Shown piece after piece: positions 24,881-37,490 of a stretch of 64,000 nucleotides of DNA (position 1 is the stretch's first letter; each line of letters opens with the position of its first letter). The DNA lies in assembly GCA_018907035.1 (NCBI GenBank), contig JACCIC010000040.1, forward strand, positions 1,891,501-1,955,500. Direction: 5' to 3'. Below the pieces are notes generated by a model. It was not told the DNA's origin. It did no database searches and worked only from the letters and a program-made list of their open reading frames with translations. This DNA is from Sycobia sp. Sy_11 (Eukaryota > Arthropoda > Insecta > Hymenoptera > Epichrysomallidae). The translations under genes were made by a program, and so were the position numbers.

Positions 24881-25490
24881 ACTAAACTACCCCAAGCCCT
24901 TCCCCGTTATCATCCCCCAACGAACCCGCGATTCGTCTCCAGCAAAAAAATCGTACGCCCCCCCCCATCGTAGCTCGCCACTTGCTTCCGCTAACCGCCC
25001 CCCCTCTCCCGCCCCCTTCCTCCGTAGCCGCTTTCCACGATGCCATTCCGATTCCGCGAGCCGTGAGAAGAAAGCGAGCATCGCCCGGCAACGCACCTGG
25101 CCGAACGATCCGCTGGCGCGCCTGCCTGATTTATGCCGAAACCGCCGTGTCGTTTGTTATCTGCGCAGCGATGGCTTGAGGGAGGGGGGAGGGGGGAGCC
25201 GGGGCCGCTCCGCGAGCCACGCAGCGTGCATGCGTGAAATTGGAAACGCACGGGCGCACGCGCTCATGCAAATTTAACCGCTCCCAACGTGCGTCGTTCG
25301 TTCATTTTTTCCCTGTTTCTTTTTTTTTTTTTTTTTTTTTTGGTTCTCGCTCCGATGACGGGACAGTGGCGCGCGGGTTTCGGCGCCGGCGTCGCGTCGT
25401 GGAAATCTGGGACAACGAGTGAAAAATTGCCGCTGCGCGTTGAAGAGCAGGGCCAGTGGAGAGAGAAGGTTGGAGCAATTTAGCGAGGGG
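24880..25490. other. GC/CpG-rich island
   Basis: Sharp rise in GC and CpG with C runs near 24958-24966 and 25000, and G runs near 25180-25200. An octamer ATGCAAAT lies near 25265. A 22-base T run is at 25320-25341. Overlapping open frames on both strands, up to 115 codons, are low-complexity. A regulatory island or a first exon with untranslated sequence is possible, but I cannot support either. Confidence 0.45.
25320..25341. repeat. Poly(T) run
   Basis: 22 consecutive T residues inside the GC island. Confidence 0.9.
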
Positions 25491-26049
25491 AGAAGAGAGA
25501 AAATTTGATGATTGGGAAGTGACTGGGTCAAGCGAGAACGTAGATATTGAAGACTGAAAAGCAGGAGAGCGACTTGATTTTTTTTGTCCACTCATATATA
25601 CTGCTATACCACTGATAAATATTATCTCTTTATTCACAAGAACAAGCATGCCGGCAGAATTATTTCTTTCATAATTTATCCATTCTTTAACAATTTTGCC
25701 ACTATGTATAACAGAATTAAGATCGCAGCGTAAGAAGCAGATTTCGTGAAATTCGCAATGAAAAGTAGCACATCAACCACATACACGTCCAGTTTCTGCG
25801 TAAGGAATTAACACGCATCCATTAGTATAAGAGTCACATGATTCCTGAGGTGATGCACTAGATTTAGATGCAAAATTTGAAATGAGCTTGTGCCCTTGTC
25901 GAGACTGAACTTCGTTTATATTGAGGGTGTCCATATAATGTATAAATATTTTTTTTGTTATTATAGAAGAATTTTAATTAGAATATTTGCTCTATAAATT
26001 AACTTATAATTTCTCTGCTGTTTTTTAGTTTATATGACTATGTTCAATG
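25490..26049. other. AT-rich non-coding DNA
   Basis: No gene recognised between the GC island and the SINE. Confidence 0.55.
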
Positions 26050-26087
26050 AAGTTTGACTATTGAGGCCTACGATGGCTCGATCGCTA
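26050..26087. repeat. Target-site duplication pair flanking the SINE
   Basis: AAGTTTGACTAT occurs at 26050-26061 and, unchanged, at 26276-26287. The first copy abuts the SINE head and the second follows its A-rich tail. This entry marks the left copy and the adjoining head. A 12/12 match implies a true retroposition event with little later decay. Confidence 0.9.
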
Positions 26088-26275
26088 GAGCGAAGGACTA
26101 GTAACTTGGTGATCCGAGTTCGAATCCCGGTCTCGGCCGATTGACACAGGCACCGCTGTAATAATTTACATGTGCTTTGTTTACAAACACGTCGTAGACC
26201 TTCGTCGCTGATTAGCACCGATATTTGGAAGCATAAATAGGGCGACGTTAAATAACATAAAAAAAAAAAAAAAGA
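26062..26275 (+). mobile_element. tRNA-derived SINE with intact target-site duplication
   Basis: About 214 bp long. The 5' part is tRNA-like. An A-box-like TGGCTCGATCGCTAGAGCG lies near 26073-26091. GACTAGTAACT then looks like an anticodon loop (AGT, threonine-like). A B box GAGTTCGAATCCC lies near 26117-26129, then TCTCGGCC, which pairs with GGCC near the head. A tRNA-unrelated body of about 125 bp follows, ending GGGCGACGTTAAATAACAT and an A-rich tail (26259-26277). The 12-bp target-site duplication flanks it. SINEs of this kind are transcribed by RNA polymerase III from the internal A and B boxes and mobilised by a partner LINE. The GTTAAATAACA-type end suggests an RTE-type partner, but that is inference. 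It is not a working tRNA gene, because the anticodon arm pairs poorly. Confidence 0.85.
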
Positions 26276-26289
26276 AAGTTTGACTATCA

Positions 26290-27426
26290 TACATATAGTT
26301 AAGCCTACTTTAGAGCGTTTGTTAGTAATTGTCAAATCTTACTGTTTTTGTATTTAATTTTATGCCAATAAACAATAAATTCAATTGAATTTAGATGTTT
26401 TTCTATTCTTAGCGAATAATTTTTATTCTATTATATATAATTTTGTATATAATTTTTATGTAAAAATAGTTTTAAAAAGAATATATCTATCTAATAGTTA
26501 TTTAATAAAAACGATTATAACTCTGTAACCCTAATTCCTATAACCGCATAATGTGATTACATTATGAAAATTCATGAATTTTGGTGGGTTGATTAGTCAC
26601 ATGGACATAATCCAATTCATGTCTTTTTTAATAGAAGTTCTACAAGCATATTTCCATATAGTTCGTTCAACATGTAGGAAATGTGCATCTTAAAATTATT
26701 TAAATAATATTTTAATGCATGTTTTTAAAACCATTCAATTTTAACTGTGCTTACAAATACAGAAAAAAGTAACAACAGTACAAAATTTGAAAAAACGAAC
26801 TTCAATAAATTTATAAATAAATAAAAAATTATTGTAAAAATATACAGATATATAATTCATTTTTGGTTTCTTTAAAATATAATACGTACTCGTTTCTTCA
26901 AAATATAATAATTAATCATGTACAGAATCATGATTTATAATAGTAGACCCTTGAATTTGAGCATTTGTCATTGATGAATGTGAGCATTTGTCATTGACGA
27001 ATTTGACTCAAATTCATAAATTTTACAATCAAATATTTTTTAAACGACGATGAAGATAGTTTATTATAATTTGGAGTTCGGACCCAACTATATTAGAACT
27101 TCAATAGATGAAATATATGATTATGAGTTAAATAAAAATTAAAGATCAATGTCCGCAATTCGAAGCAAATGCAAATACAATCATAAGTCGTCAAATTCAC
27201 CATAAGCGAGTACGTAAACGGAGAATCGTTCGCTTCATCATCGCCCTTCCCCTGTTCTCTTAAATTTTCGTATTATAATTATATACTTGATATTTCTAAA
27301 TCCCCCCGCCGCTCGCCGCCGCGCCGATGAATTAATCAGCAGCCACTCAATATAACTACCTCGAAAATTCATCGTAAATTTCTAACGAATCGGCGCATTA
27401 TCCACCGCGCGGCGACCGCGTTTAAT

Positions 27427-27429
<3 letters not shown>
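26290..27429. other. AT-rich non-coding DNA
   Basis: No gene. A near-direct repeat of GAGCATTTGTCATTGA lies at about 26957-26999. CpG-richer sequence occurs at about 27300-27420. Confidence 0.55.

Positions 27430-27486
<57 letters not shown>
27430..27486. repeat. (TA)n microsatellite
   Basis: About 57 bases of uninterrupted TA repeat at the edge of a CpG-rich patch. Confidence 0.97.
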
Positions 27487-27489
<3 letters not shown>

Positions 27490-27682
27490 CGTTATATGCA
27501 ATATCGCCGCCGTATGTGCGCCCAAGCGCTCGTGTATACGTGTAATATTTCGGCTTTACATCCCCTCCCACCAAACCAACCCGTATTTACATAATCATGA
27601 ATACATATTAGAAATTCTAATGCGAGCGCCAGCGCCACTCTGTGTATATGCCCGCACAACGAGGGCGAATGTGCATGTACAT

Positions 27683-27684
27683 GT

Positions 27685-27729
<45 letters not shown>

Positions 27730-27735
27730 TATCCA
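27683..27735. repeat. (TA)n tract capped by GTGGATAT/ATATCCAC arms
   Basis: About 40 bases of TA repeat is bounded by GTGGATAT on the left and ATATCCAC on the right, which are exact complements. The whole 53-base segment is therefore almost perfectly self-complementary, unlike the other TA tracts here. Confidence 0.9.
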
Positions 27736-27739
27736 CAAC

Positions 27740-29100
27740 TTACGTTTTATAAAGTCAGAGAAGACGAAGAAAAAGAAACCGAGAGCAGCAAACAAAAGTC
27801 AAACCTTATTATTTCGTCGGCGTATATATTATTCGCGTAAAGAAAAATAAGCCTTAATCGTCGTACCTGCCTATTTGCGTTTTTTTCCGCAGCAAACCTG
27901 ACCCTCCCCCTCTATAAAAGCGAAATTATACCATTCGCAACGGCTGTAATTTACGTCGCGTCGTGTAATATCCCGCGACGCGTTATGCGGCTTATGCCGC
28001 CCGAAGGGGGCTGCGCGAGAACGATACATGTTTCAAATATGACGTTCGAACCGACCCGTTGCAGGGAGGGTAGAGCTGCCGCGCGTTTGTTCTAGATTCG
28101 TTTAATTACGTCTCTTCTCCCCCCCCCCTCTCCCCGACTGTCCGTAGCAGAGTCGTGATGAACGTATTAGAATAATTATGCTGGCTCGCATCGCAATTGA
28201 TATATAGATATAGAAATAATGCATGCATTGCGGAATGCCACGGCATGGGCTGTACATCATGATGTCATGGAAAATATTGAATTCTGAATTCAATTCTCAT
28301 GTTTGCGCGTTTAAAGGGTCAACGATTTTAAGCGTTTTAACGAACAATTCTGCCTATAAGAATTTCTTCTTGTGTATCGTCTAATATTTTATACCATAGA
28401 CAATTTTAGGTAATGTTTAAAATTCCATTTGTATTGAATTGCTATACTTTTGCTACTTGTTCAGTTAACGTTGACATTACTTGATGCACGGCACGTGTAA
28501 ATAATCCTCGGACGCGATCTGTTATTACATCCATTTAAGAAGACGATCTTTACCACCCGAACATTTTAATAATCTCGCAATACACTCTTGCTATTAGCTC
28601 TTTAGCGGGGTAATTATTTTCTACAACGAATCACTTTTACTTATTCAAATACACATTGCTAAATTCGTTGTTTTTCTCGTATAGATTTTATATCGGCTAA
28701 AAGGGGTCAACAATTCTGCGTCGAAATAGTTTTCTTGAGTTGTGTATATATAATACCATTTCGAATATTGATTTAAGAGTTTATTATCGTTTTACCATTG
28801 CCTAAATTCCTTAAGGAGATAGTTTTCGAGACAGTTGATCGGACTGAATACTCGATTTTTTTACTCTATGCTCTCTAACTATTACAGGGGCTCTTATAGA
28901 TCATAGAAAATTTTTCAAGCAATAAAAAAGATAATAAAAAATAAAAAATAGTATTGAGTTGTATATTCAACAAATTAAATGGGATTAAATATAATAAATT
29001 TAACAATTAAATTATAAAAAAATAAACAAGTAATTCAATAACAGTCTCTGATAATTTTAAAGCTTTAAACATACCTCATAGAATAACCAGTAACGCAATG
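27740..29100. other. Mixed non-coding DNA
   Basis: CpG-rich at about 27900-28160, with a run of nine or ten C residues near 28120. The rest is AT-rich. No gene recognised. Confidence 0.5.
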
Positions 29101-29117
29101 AATCGTAAGTGCACCCG

Positions 29118-29238
29118 CTCGACGTCTTACAGGCCCGACCATTCCTTGGCTATCAGATTTTTCGAATTCAGCGATAGGCCACATAAGGTAGAAAGTCAAT
29201 TTCTCGAGAAGTATCGCCTCGAAGCCTTATAGGCCCGA
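29118..29238. repeat. Two copies of a 21-bp motif, 100 bp apart
   Basis: CTCGACGTCTTACAGGCCCGA (29118-29138, quoted without its final base it is 20 long) and CTCGAAGCCTTATAGGCCCG followed by A (29218-29238) match at 18 of 21 positions. Part of a zone of diverged duplications running to about 29565. Confidence 0.6.
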
Positions 29239-29341
29239 ATATAGAAGCTTTGTATTGAAGCTATTAGTTTCTATGTTTTTATAAGAACAATTTATATTCC
29301 AAATTCCTAAAATTCTCTAAAATAAAGCATAAGTTTCAGAT

Positions 29342-29565
29342 GTACAGCATTCGAAAACTTAGAGGTTTTCCGGTCACGGCACTGATTGATCCGAATTTAT
29401 ACTTTACACCAGGCAAAAAATGATATTTCGTCATACTTATTTTGAAGCATGACATACAGATTTGGAATAGTATCCGTATTTTCCTTCAAGCAAGTTATAT
29501 GTTTAAAAAATACAGCTTTCGAAAAACTTTTTTTCCAATCACAGCATTGATAATCTGAAATTCTC
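29342..29565. repeat. Diverged tandem duplication, period about 170 bp
   Basis: The segment beginning TACAGCATTCGAAAACTT (29342) recurs as TACAGCTTTCGAAAAACTT (29511). In both copies TTTTCC, then TCACGGCACTGAT or TCACAGCATTGAT, follow in the same order. The duplication resembles a two-unit remnant of a satellite-like array or an old tandem copy of a transposon end. Confidence 0.6.
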
Positions 29566-29569
29566 CGTG

Positions 29570-30600
29570 AGATCTTTAAACTTTTATAATTCATTTAACA
29601 ATGAATGATTGCTATTTTAAACTTTTTTTTTATAATAATTGTACGCAATTCTTCGCACTTTTGGAAAATTACTAGCTTTTCTTCACATAGTTTTAGAACA
29701 ATTTAATTATTAAATATAACACATTAAATTTACATAAATTATTAAATTACGATTTTCATATGCAATAACGAAATACTCTTGACAATGTGTATTCTCTATA
29801 AAGCTTACTTCTTAGCGAAGACATGATACAATAATGGTTAATAGAATCAAATAATATAATATATTGAATTATAAAAACTTATTAGAACCATATAATATAA
29901 ATATAAAATGAAAAACAAAACTATTTCTTCAACCTATCATTCAATCTATCAGTGTTTTAGTGTTTATACTATTTATATTACAATCCTAAGAATTTTCTTC
30001 GTATGGCTCGATATATTTTTTTACGCTTATATTAACACAAACGAATCATTTTATTTTATAATTATTACTCACGCATACTGTATTTATTCATCGATTATAT
30101 AATAAACCAAAAATGTACATATTATTTATATATTTTAAAAATAATGTATCATGTCTCGCTGTTCCGTACCAAGTTGCAAAGAAACATTTAATAAAAATTT
30201 AAGAAATATTCTATAAAAAATACGTGTTTAGGTAAAAATAATTTTAAAAAATATCCATTTGAATAAAAAACGAGTAAGAAGTTAATTTTTCAGTCAAATT
30301 ATTACATTTTTCGCCTAGTGGTAAGATTTCGTTCTACGGTGGGTGTAGGAGTATCTTTAAATATAATCCTCTAAGCTTTTGAAAAAGGATCGAATATATA
30401 CCTACCCATAACAAGTGTAGATAGTTAATAAATAAGCACGTTATATGCATAAACCAGAATGTAAACTTAAGTTTTTCTTGTACACCTAAAATTACGCGTT
30501 TATTTTTATTTTTGTTCTTTTATAAAAAGTCTGACTACTGCGACAGTGTGCGAAGCCTCGTTAAATAAAATTTATTACTCATATATCAGATACGTGGGTT
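29570..30600. other. AT-rich non-coding DNA
   Basis: No gene. Frames such as 29908-30102 are Ile/Tyr/Phe-rich and have no motif. Confidence 0.55.
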
Positions 30601-30639
30601 ATTTTTCATTTAGCCACTGGAGCTCAATCAATTTCTTTT

Positions 30640-30870
30640 CTCCGTATGTGTATGCGTGCGCGTGTGTCCGACGCTCGCTTGCCTCGTCCTCCACTGCGCG
30701 ACTCCCAGTATTCCCACTGGGAGCGTCTTGATTCGCACCGTACACGATGCCACCCACCTCCTGTCGCAGTCCAACGCGCGTCTTGCTCGCCCACGGCGCG
30801 GCGCCGGGGATGCGCGCCAGCGCGCGATTGCTTATGCAGAATTGACGCGCTTGCGATTGAGAAATAGGAT
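30640..30870. other. Small GC/CpG-rich island
   Basis: About 230 bases of CpG-dense DNA with overlapping open frames on three or four frames, none recognisable. Begins with a TGTGTATGCGTGCGCGTGTG string. Confidence 0.45.
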
Positions 30871-30879
30871 GGAAAATCT

Positions 30880-32190
30880 ACGTTTTTATTGACTTTCAAA
30901 GCGAAATTAATTATTATTTATTCCTGTCGTATCGGGAGGCAGATTTTGAGAATTCAATCGACTTTTTTATTCGAAATTTCGAGACCGTTACAATTCAACT
31001 TTTTGGGCGTAATTTCTTGTTCGGCTCGATCAAGATTTGATAGTTAACCGTCGACTGGGTGAAATTCTATGAACGAGGATTGTCATACGTTAATAAACAA
31101 CTTTATAAAAGGCAAATAATAACAAAATTTGCTGATTTAAATTTAAGCACATCTCGTTACTTGGAGCTTAATGCGCTATACGGCGAAATGTACTATTTAA
31201 TTATTATGAGGGACTTAATGATACTTATAATTCTTATTTGAACAACGTTTTCGGCCTATTCAAAATCATACTCTCAATAATTAAATAGTAAAATTCAAAA
31301 TAGTAAAATCCAACAAGTTACTTAGTTATTTGTCACTGAGCATCTGTAAGGGCCGTAGATATCACTGCTGAAGCTATTGTATAACACAAATTCGGTTGTT
31401 CGAATGTTCCGGATTTGGGAAAAATTGAATCGGTTAGCATATGCCTTAGGCTTGCTTGTAACTCCTTCAAAATCTTCGTACTCATAACAATGTCTGTACA
31501 TTATCTGCGATAAATTAATTAATTTACAGATACAGATGGTAAATTTCCTTTAAATTGTCAATAATCTGGTATTAGGAATGAGTCGGTTTAAAGGTATTTA
31601 AAATTACTCTCTAAAAATTCATTAACTCTTATTTTTATAACTTATTTTCAATAATTTAACCATAACTGTACTTTTAAATTCATAGCACTTGCACCCAATA
31701 TCGCATTATTCTTATCTACAAATGATTAACTTTTCCATAGTACGCTGATGTAAATATAGCACATAAGACTTACATAGAGTTTCACAAAAATATAATTACA
31801 GCACAACTATATATAATAAAATAAATATGGAATGAATTTGTCAAAAACTATTATTTACTTATATGAATTAGTTTTGTTACGATGAGATCAAATAAAGTTA
31901 CTGAGAAATAGCGAGATGCAATTGATTTAGCATCAGTATTTTTTCTAAGAAATTGGTCATTTTTGTAAGCTGCCGATAAAAAATTTTGATAATAAAATAA
32001 ATATTGAGTTATAATATATAAACATAAAAGAACTATAATTATAAGCGATTTTTAAACAATAATCTCTGCTGCATTATTTTTCAAAGGTAATGATACCAGA
32101 GTACGGCTCATAATTGAAAAATACCACATTTCGATTGTCGAGTGTAAAAAAAAAAAACGAGGTCTCTAATTACCGGCAATTTCCGAACAC
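30880..32190. other. AT-rich non-coding DNA
   Basis: Nothing beyond short AT-rich frames; no gene or repeat recognised. Confidence 0.6.
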
Positions 32191-32760
32191 AAAAGCGCCA
32201 TTGTGAAATCGAGATCGAGCCGAAAAACTATGTATGTAACGACAAAAGAATCGCTCGATCGTTATAATACTTATACCGAGATAAAAGAACGCAATCCCCT
32301 CCCAGAACGCCCGCTCGCCGAGCGCGTCGCTGCTGATCGCGATTATAACCCGAAATTAGCGGCGTCACAGGAAGTGTATAGGGAGCGAAAATGAGAGGGA
32401 GAGGGGGCAGGGGGGCCGGACAGACCTCGATTTATCGCATGGCTCGCTTTCGCGCGCTCGCGCTCGCATCGGCTCGTTTTAACATCCCCATATATTTCAC
32501 GATCGTGCCAATTACGGGGGAAATGTCACCCTCCGCCCTGCCCAACACATAGCCGCAGCGATCGGGATCGCCTTTGGCCACCCCCTCCCCACCCGCGCGG
32601 TTCGGGTAATTATTATAGCGCGACCTATGGCGCGCGCGAGGAATTGCGATTAACATAATGCCCCCACCCATACCGGCCTTCTGCTCTTTCGATCCGGTGG
32701 CGTTTTACGAGAGTGGGGCAGGCGGGCGGGGGAGCGAATGTACCCTTGCCGAATCAGCGT
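32190..32760. other. GC/CpG-rich island
   Basis: CpG-dense sequence with a GCGCGCTCGCGCTCGC string near 32450-32466 and G runs near 32396-32420. Short frames on both strands lack domains. Confidence 0.45.
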
Positions 32761-32769
32761 GCGGGCTGA

Positions 32770-34280
32770 AAATATTTTCGGTTATGTCTTTTTTTTTTTT
32801 TTTGATTGGTTAGCAAAAATCTCTCGGACTGATTTTTTACGAGGACAGTTGGATCGCAGAAATGAAGGATCCTTTATCTCTTTTTTTTGAAAGGGAATAT
32901 AAGTGGAGGAGGGTGGGAGCCAATAATTTGGATGGTAAATTTTATTGACGATCGTTCGGCGGCGGGGCGCCGGGGGTAAGAGGACGGGGCCCGATCGTTG
33001 GAGTCAAATTTTTATCGAAATTCGGGCGATTCCGATATTTCATTTGTTATGCAAAAAGAAATTCAATGGACCCTAAATTTGTATAGGATGAAGGAAGGGG
33101 AATACAGTACAGTTGTAAAACGCAGACGTATATTAATCGTAAAATGAATAATTTTCTTATTAATTTTTAATTATTCCCTGTCGTATTACTGGTTATTCGA
33201 AACACACGAAACACATTTAAAAAAAAAAATTTGTGAGAAAATATTTTCCTGGACTAAGAAATGTCAAATATTTGAATATTCAGTCTTAAAGTATATACGC
33301 AAACCTCAAAAGTACATCACAAAAGATTGCGTATAAAAAAACTACTAGAAACGAAAAGGAATCGTATGAGGAACAAATTAAATGCAACTGAAGTCAAAAT
33401 GCAAAAAAGCATTTGCCCACGTGGAGGAGAGTTGCAAGACTAATTGGACTGAATCGTGGTCCTCTATGGAATATAGTCAGAATAATCATAGCTATGTTGT
33501 TTCAATAGAAGACGTGATGCCGAATATATGGGATCTTCAAATCTGCCTCTGTGGCAACTTAGTTGTTGACTTTCCTTTTTTTCACCCATATCCAATCCAT
33601 ACTTTTTTCTCTTCGATTTGAAAACAAAATTTATGAGGAGACAATAGTAACTATAAAAGCCTGGAAAGTTTCTAACGCGCCACAGAAATATCCGTTAATA
33701 CGTAATACCTTCACAGAAATAGGTCAAAAAAGCACGACTTACTCTCTAGTCGATTTCGAAAAGCACGTGTCAAGTATGTGTCCAAATTCACTGATGACAA
33801 ACTCAGGCTTCTAAATAAAAACAGAACAGAAAGGGACGAAAGTTTACATAAATTAAACGAAATAATGTATCTGGGTGTCGAAGTCATTGGTAAGAAAGCA
33901 CACCCAGCTGAATGAATGAACTAAAATTCTTGAGAACGTGTCATTGTAAAAATTATCTACGAACCAAAGGAGATTTGTGTTATCATCTTACGTCTTCCAG
34001 TCTGACAAATAAGATTAGAAATTAGAAAATAGACCATTTACCATGCAAATTTATCCACCTCAACTCATACATTTTCAAACATATATATAAATAATTCACA
34101 GAATTTTCATATTATTCTTGAGTTATAAAGTAGATGTATCAGCTAATAAGGTCAGTGAAATAAAGGTGATTCGAATACTGTACAATTCATAGATGAAACT
34201 AAAAATCAACGAAAATAATAAAGACTAGGAAAATCCAAATATAACTACCAGTACCCTTCAATGTGAAGAACGGCCCAAAT
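32770..34280. other. Mostly AT-rich non-coding DNA
   Basis: A GC-rich patch at 32950-33000 (GGCGGCGGGGCGCCGGGGG) is followed by AT-rich DNA. Frames at 33382-33621 and 33563-33814 have mixed composition but no recognisable domain. A perfect hairpin lies at 33871-33907. Confidence 0.5.
33871..33907. repeat. Perfect 8-bp inverted repeat
   Basis: CTGGGTGT (33871-33878) and ACACCCAG (33900-33907) are exact complements around a 21-base loop. TGGGTGT is also the outermost string of the mariner ends at 48.4/49.5 kb, but there is no transposase here. Confidence 0.7.
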
Positions 34281-34289
34281 GGGAATTGC

Positions 34290-34900
34290 GACAAGATTCT
34301 GTCGTTCTTTATGCTATTCAAGAGCGCGTAAATGCGGCGCGCACGATCGAACGCGACGCCCGCGGAAAGAAGACTCATCGATCAATTATCCCCCCTGCCC
34401 ATCCTCCTACGGGCGACGCGCACCGTGCTAATAAACGCCATCTCGGTGGGGCGCCTCCTGCTCGCCATGTGATTGCCCATTGTTTCGCGGCCAGTTCAAT
34501 GATAAACAATGACGGCGCGTGGCGGTACGAACTCGCTCGTGGCGCGTGAGACGCGAGAGAAGGAACGAGACAGGTTCCTCGTTCCGCATCTCTGCAGAAG
34601 ACGCAGTGTGTAAGGGTTGCGTGTATACCCCGAGATGGGAGGGAATGGGTGAGAAGCGAGGTTGGGTAGTGGTGGACGGACGTCCGATTTTTCCGTCCTT
34701 AACAATTGCGTCGCCTCCCGACGGGTTTCTTAATTACTTTTCTCAACGGGAGTACTAAGACTTCGCCCTTTTTCGCTATACACATCGCGCGTCCCAACCG
34801 GGATTTTCATCTTCACCACGGGACTGGTCAGCTCCTTCTCTTCTCTCTCACTCTCTTTCTCTCTCTCGCTATCTCTCTTTCTTGCTATACTGGGCTTCGT
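34290..34900. other. GC/CpG-rich island
   Basis: CpG-rich with a CT-rich tract at about 34832-34880. The overlapping frames, all under 90 codons, have no recognisable domain. Confidence 0.45.
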
Positions 34901-34909
34901 CGCGTGTAA

Positions 34910-36190
34910 TTATTAACGTGGAGCATCAGCTGCGTTAGTGCGAAGAGTCCATTGTTCGTTTCGCGCAGCTTCTCTAATTATTGGGGAAATTTTTATTTCG
35001 AGTCGTCGCATCGCAAGCCAATTTTGACGTCAAGCCAAGAGCGCTCATTTTTAGATTTTTATTTTCCTTTTAATTGTGAAAGAAATATAAATCGCGGGAT
35101 TTTATTTTTTCCCGTAAAGAAGCATTTTTATATTCTTAAAAACAGACTTTCGATTGTGTTGCTAAAATTTAGTGATTAACGCATTATTCTGACATTTTGT
35201 CAAACTTATCGTAATGTTCTATAAATGGAATATTATGAAATAAATTAAGATTTATATGTTTTCTACTTAAACGAATATGATAAATCATATTAAAAAATCT
35301 TTTGATTTTTAACGAATTCTTCCACTGAGTATAAATAATTGTAAAGTGATTTGATTTTCAAATTAACTCAACTAAATTAACTGACAGAAAAATAGAATTA
35401 TTTATTGAAAATTTGCAATTATTGATAATCTCAAGCCGATGAAACAGTAGTTTCCATAAGAACTTATATGTGGGATATTTGGATGCAGTACGTAATAACT
35501 GTCATAATAATAAAAAATATTTTTTTTTCAAAAGTCAAATTTTTAAAGAATTTCTTAACATAGAGACAAACGAGAATTCTGATTTTTGCACATTAATAAA
35601 GAGAAATTTAAGTTTAAATTTCTATAAATTTTTACAAAAGTGCTTATTTCTTCAATAAGTATTGTAGAATATGAAAGAGTATTTTTAAGCTAGTAGAATA
35701 TATAATTTATCAAATAAGAATATACTTGCAAAGAATTCGAATTTTATGTTTTACAAATACAATTAAATCATTTGGAATTGCCATTAATCTAAAATGAATA
35801 TATTAAAATTAAATATATAGTATATAGGATCAAACGAAATCGAAATTAAGTTTTTCAATGCCTTTTTGTATGATTTGTTTTTTGATTTTGTATTAATTTC
35901 TCTACCATTAGTCATGTAGGTATCTATAGATTTCTTAAATTCAATTAACTTTCAGTAAAACTAACATTATTATCGCATGATGATATTTGCTCTTACTGTT
36001 CACAATAACAGGCAGATATGCGAAAAATTGAAAGAAAAAAACGAAAAAAAAAGATAATAATAAAGCAAAATTTCGTAATTGATTTATGTTCGCTTGCGCG
36101 GGTATATATGAGAAAAATGCCGGAGGTGTGGCGAAAAAAAAAGTTAACAGCGCTTTTACGAGCCTTCTATGAAATGCTAAAAGGATCGTA
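34910..36190. other. AT-rich non-coding DNA
   Basis: No gene recognised. Frames are short and rich in Phe, Lys, Asn and Leu. Confidence 0.55.
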
Positions 36191-36905
36191 AAACTAAAGC
36201 GAAGGAATTGAACGCACCGTTAAGCGAGGCTGAAGAACCTTTGCTGGTGAAGAAAAAACAAGAGGGAAAAAAAAGCACAGCAATTATTAAGCGCCCGTAC
36301 GCATCGGATTTGTTCACGACGAACGACAAGACCTTCCGCTGGTACCTCGACGATCCTCGAATCACAAGAAATCCACCCGATCGATCGCGTTCCCACCCAC
36401 TCCCCCACCCACTTTTACCACCTGCAGCCCGAGATTCGGTCTCGAGCCAGGCGCGTCGCGCTCTGACCACCGCGCCTTAATCAGTCTCCCCAGGCTGGCT
36501 GGCGACGCCGGCGCGTCCTTTGTTTTCTATCCGCGCGGGCGCGCGGCTTTAACGTTCGCCGCGCCGCCTCCGCAAAGTGTTTTATTGCACGCGATAAATC
36601 TCGGGTGCGCGCGCGCAGCAGCAGAACGCGAGCGCGCCGGCCGCCGCTGTACTGCATAGGGCTGCCACGATTTGCATGGGTGCGAAAGAAAAAGGAATAC
36701 GAAGCCTTCGGGGTTGCGGTAGGGTAGGTCGAGGTGAAGGTACGCGGGGTCAGACGCGATTCCTTATTAAAGCCCCGAAGACGCGAGACTGGATTAACGG
36801 CGCTTTCTTCTCGTAAAGATACGGGAACAGAGAAAGATGTGGAGAAAGACGTCTTGTTACAAAGGGGGAGAAAATGGAACAACTATGCCCCCCCCCGTCT
36901 AGTTA
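36190..36905. other. GC/CpG-rich island with open frames on both strands
   Basis: CpG content peaks at about 36480-36680 (many GCGCGC strings). A plus-strand frame at 36208-36480 and a minus-strand frame at 36481-36882 are open for 90 and 133 codons. The second is Arg/Ala/Ser/Thr-rich and neither has a domain that I know. An ATTTGCAT octamer lies near 36671. A promoter or 5' exon of a flanking gene is possible but unproven. Confidence 0.45.
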
Positions 36906-36909
36906 GTAA

Positions 36910-37490
36910 TGGCGGATTAAATGAAAACTAGTACAAAAATAACTTATCTGGAAAATTTTACCGCGAACGGTGAAAGATATCGACAAATTACCATAGTTTC
37001 GAATAAATTTTAAAATGACAATAGTAAAACTGGTCAGATTTGCTTATAAAAATATTCTAGAATTATGCATTAAAACTATACATTTTTTATTTTTTTTTTT
37101 GTAGTATAAGCGTACGTTACTGATGATTATATTATATACAGAAAAAAAAACGATTTAATTATCTAAAGTCAAAGATACTTTTTAGAGATTGAAATTGAAT
37201 GGAAGCTTCGCGTTAGAAAGTCTGAAAAATTTCGAATATCATATTTTTGTATTATCTCTAACGGCTAAAAAATGAATAAAATAATTTTACAATGCCGTGG
37301 GTTTTGCAATTCTAACAAAACCATATCGTTGGAATTATCTGAGCAAATAGCTGCTGTAAATACGTTCACCATAATGAGTAAAGCTTTGAAAAAATCGTAT
37401 GCTCAAATATATAAATACCATGATCTCGTATTATTTTCGACTAGCAATTAAAATTAAAGCCCTGCGCTAATTCACGAAGCCAAACAACTT
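36910..37490. other. AT-rich non-coding DNA
   Basis: Nothing recognised. Confidence 0.6.

Noticed and set aside
26062..26135. Functional tRNA gene
   Set aside because: A and B boxes are present, but the anticodon arm does not pair well and the unit continues into a SINE body, A-rich tail and target duplication.
33871..33907. Miniature mariner based on TGGGTGT ends
   Set aside because: Only eight bases pair, the span is 37 bases, and there is no TA duplication.
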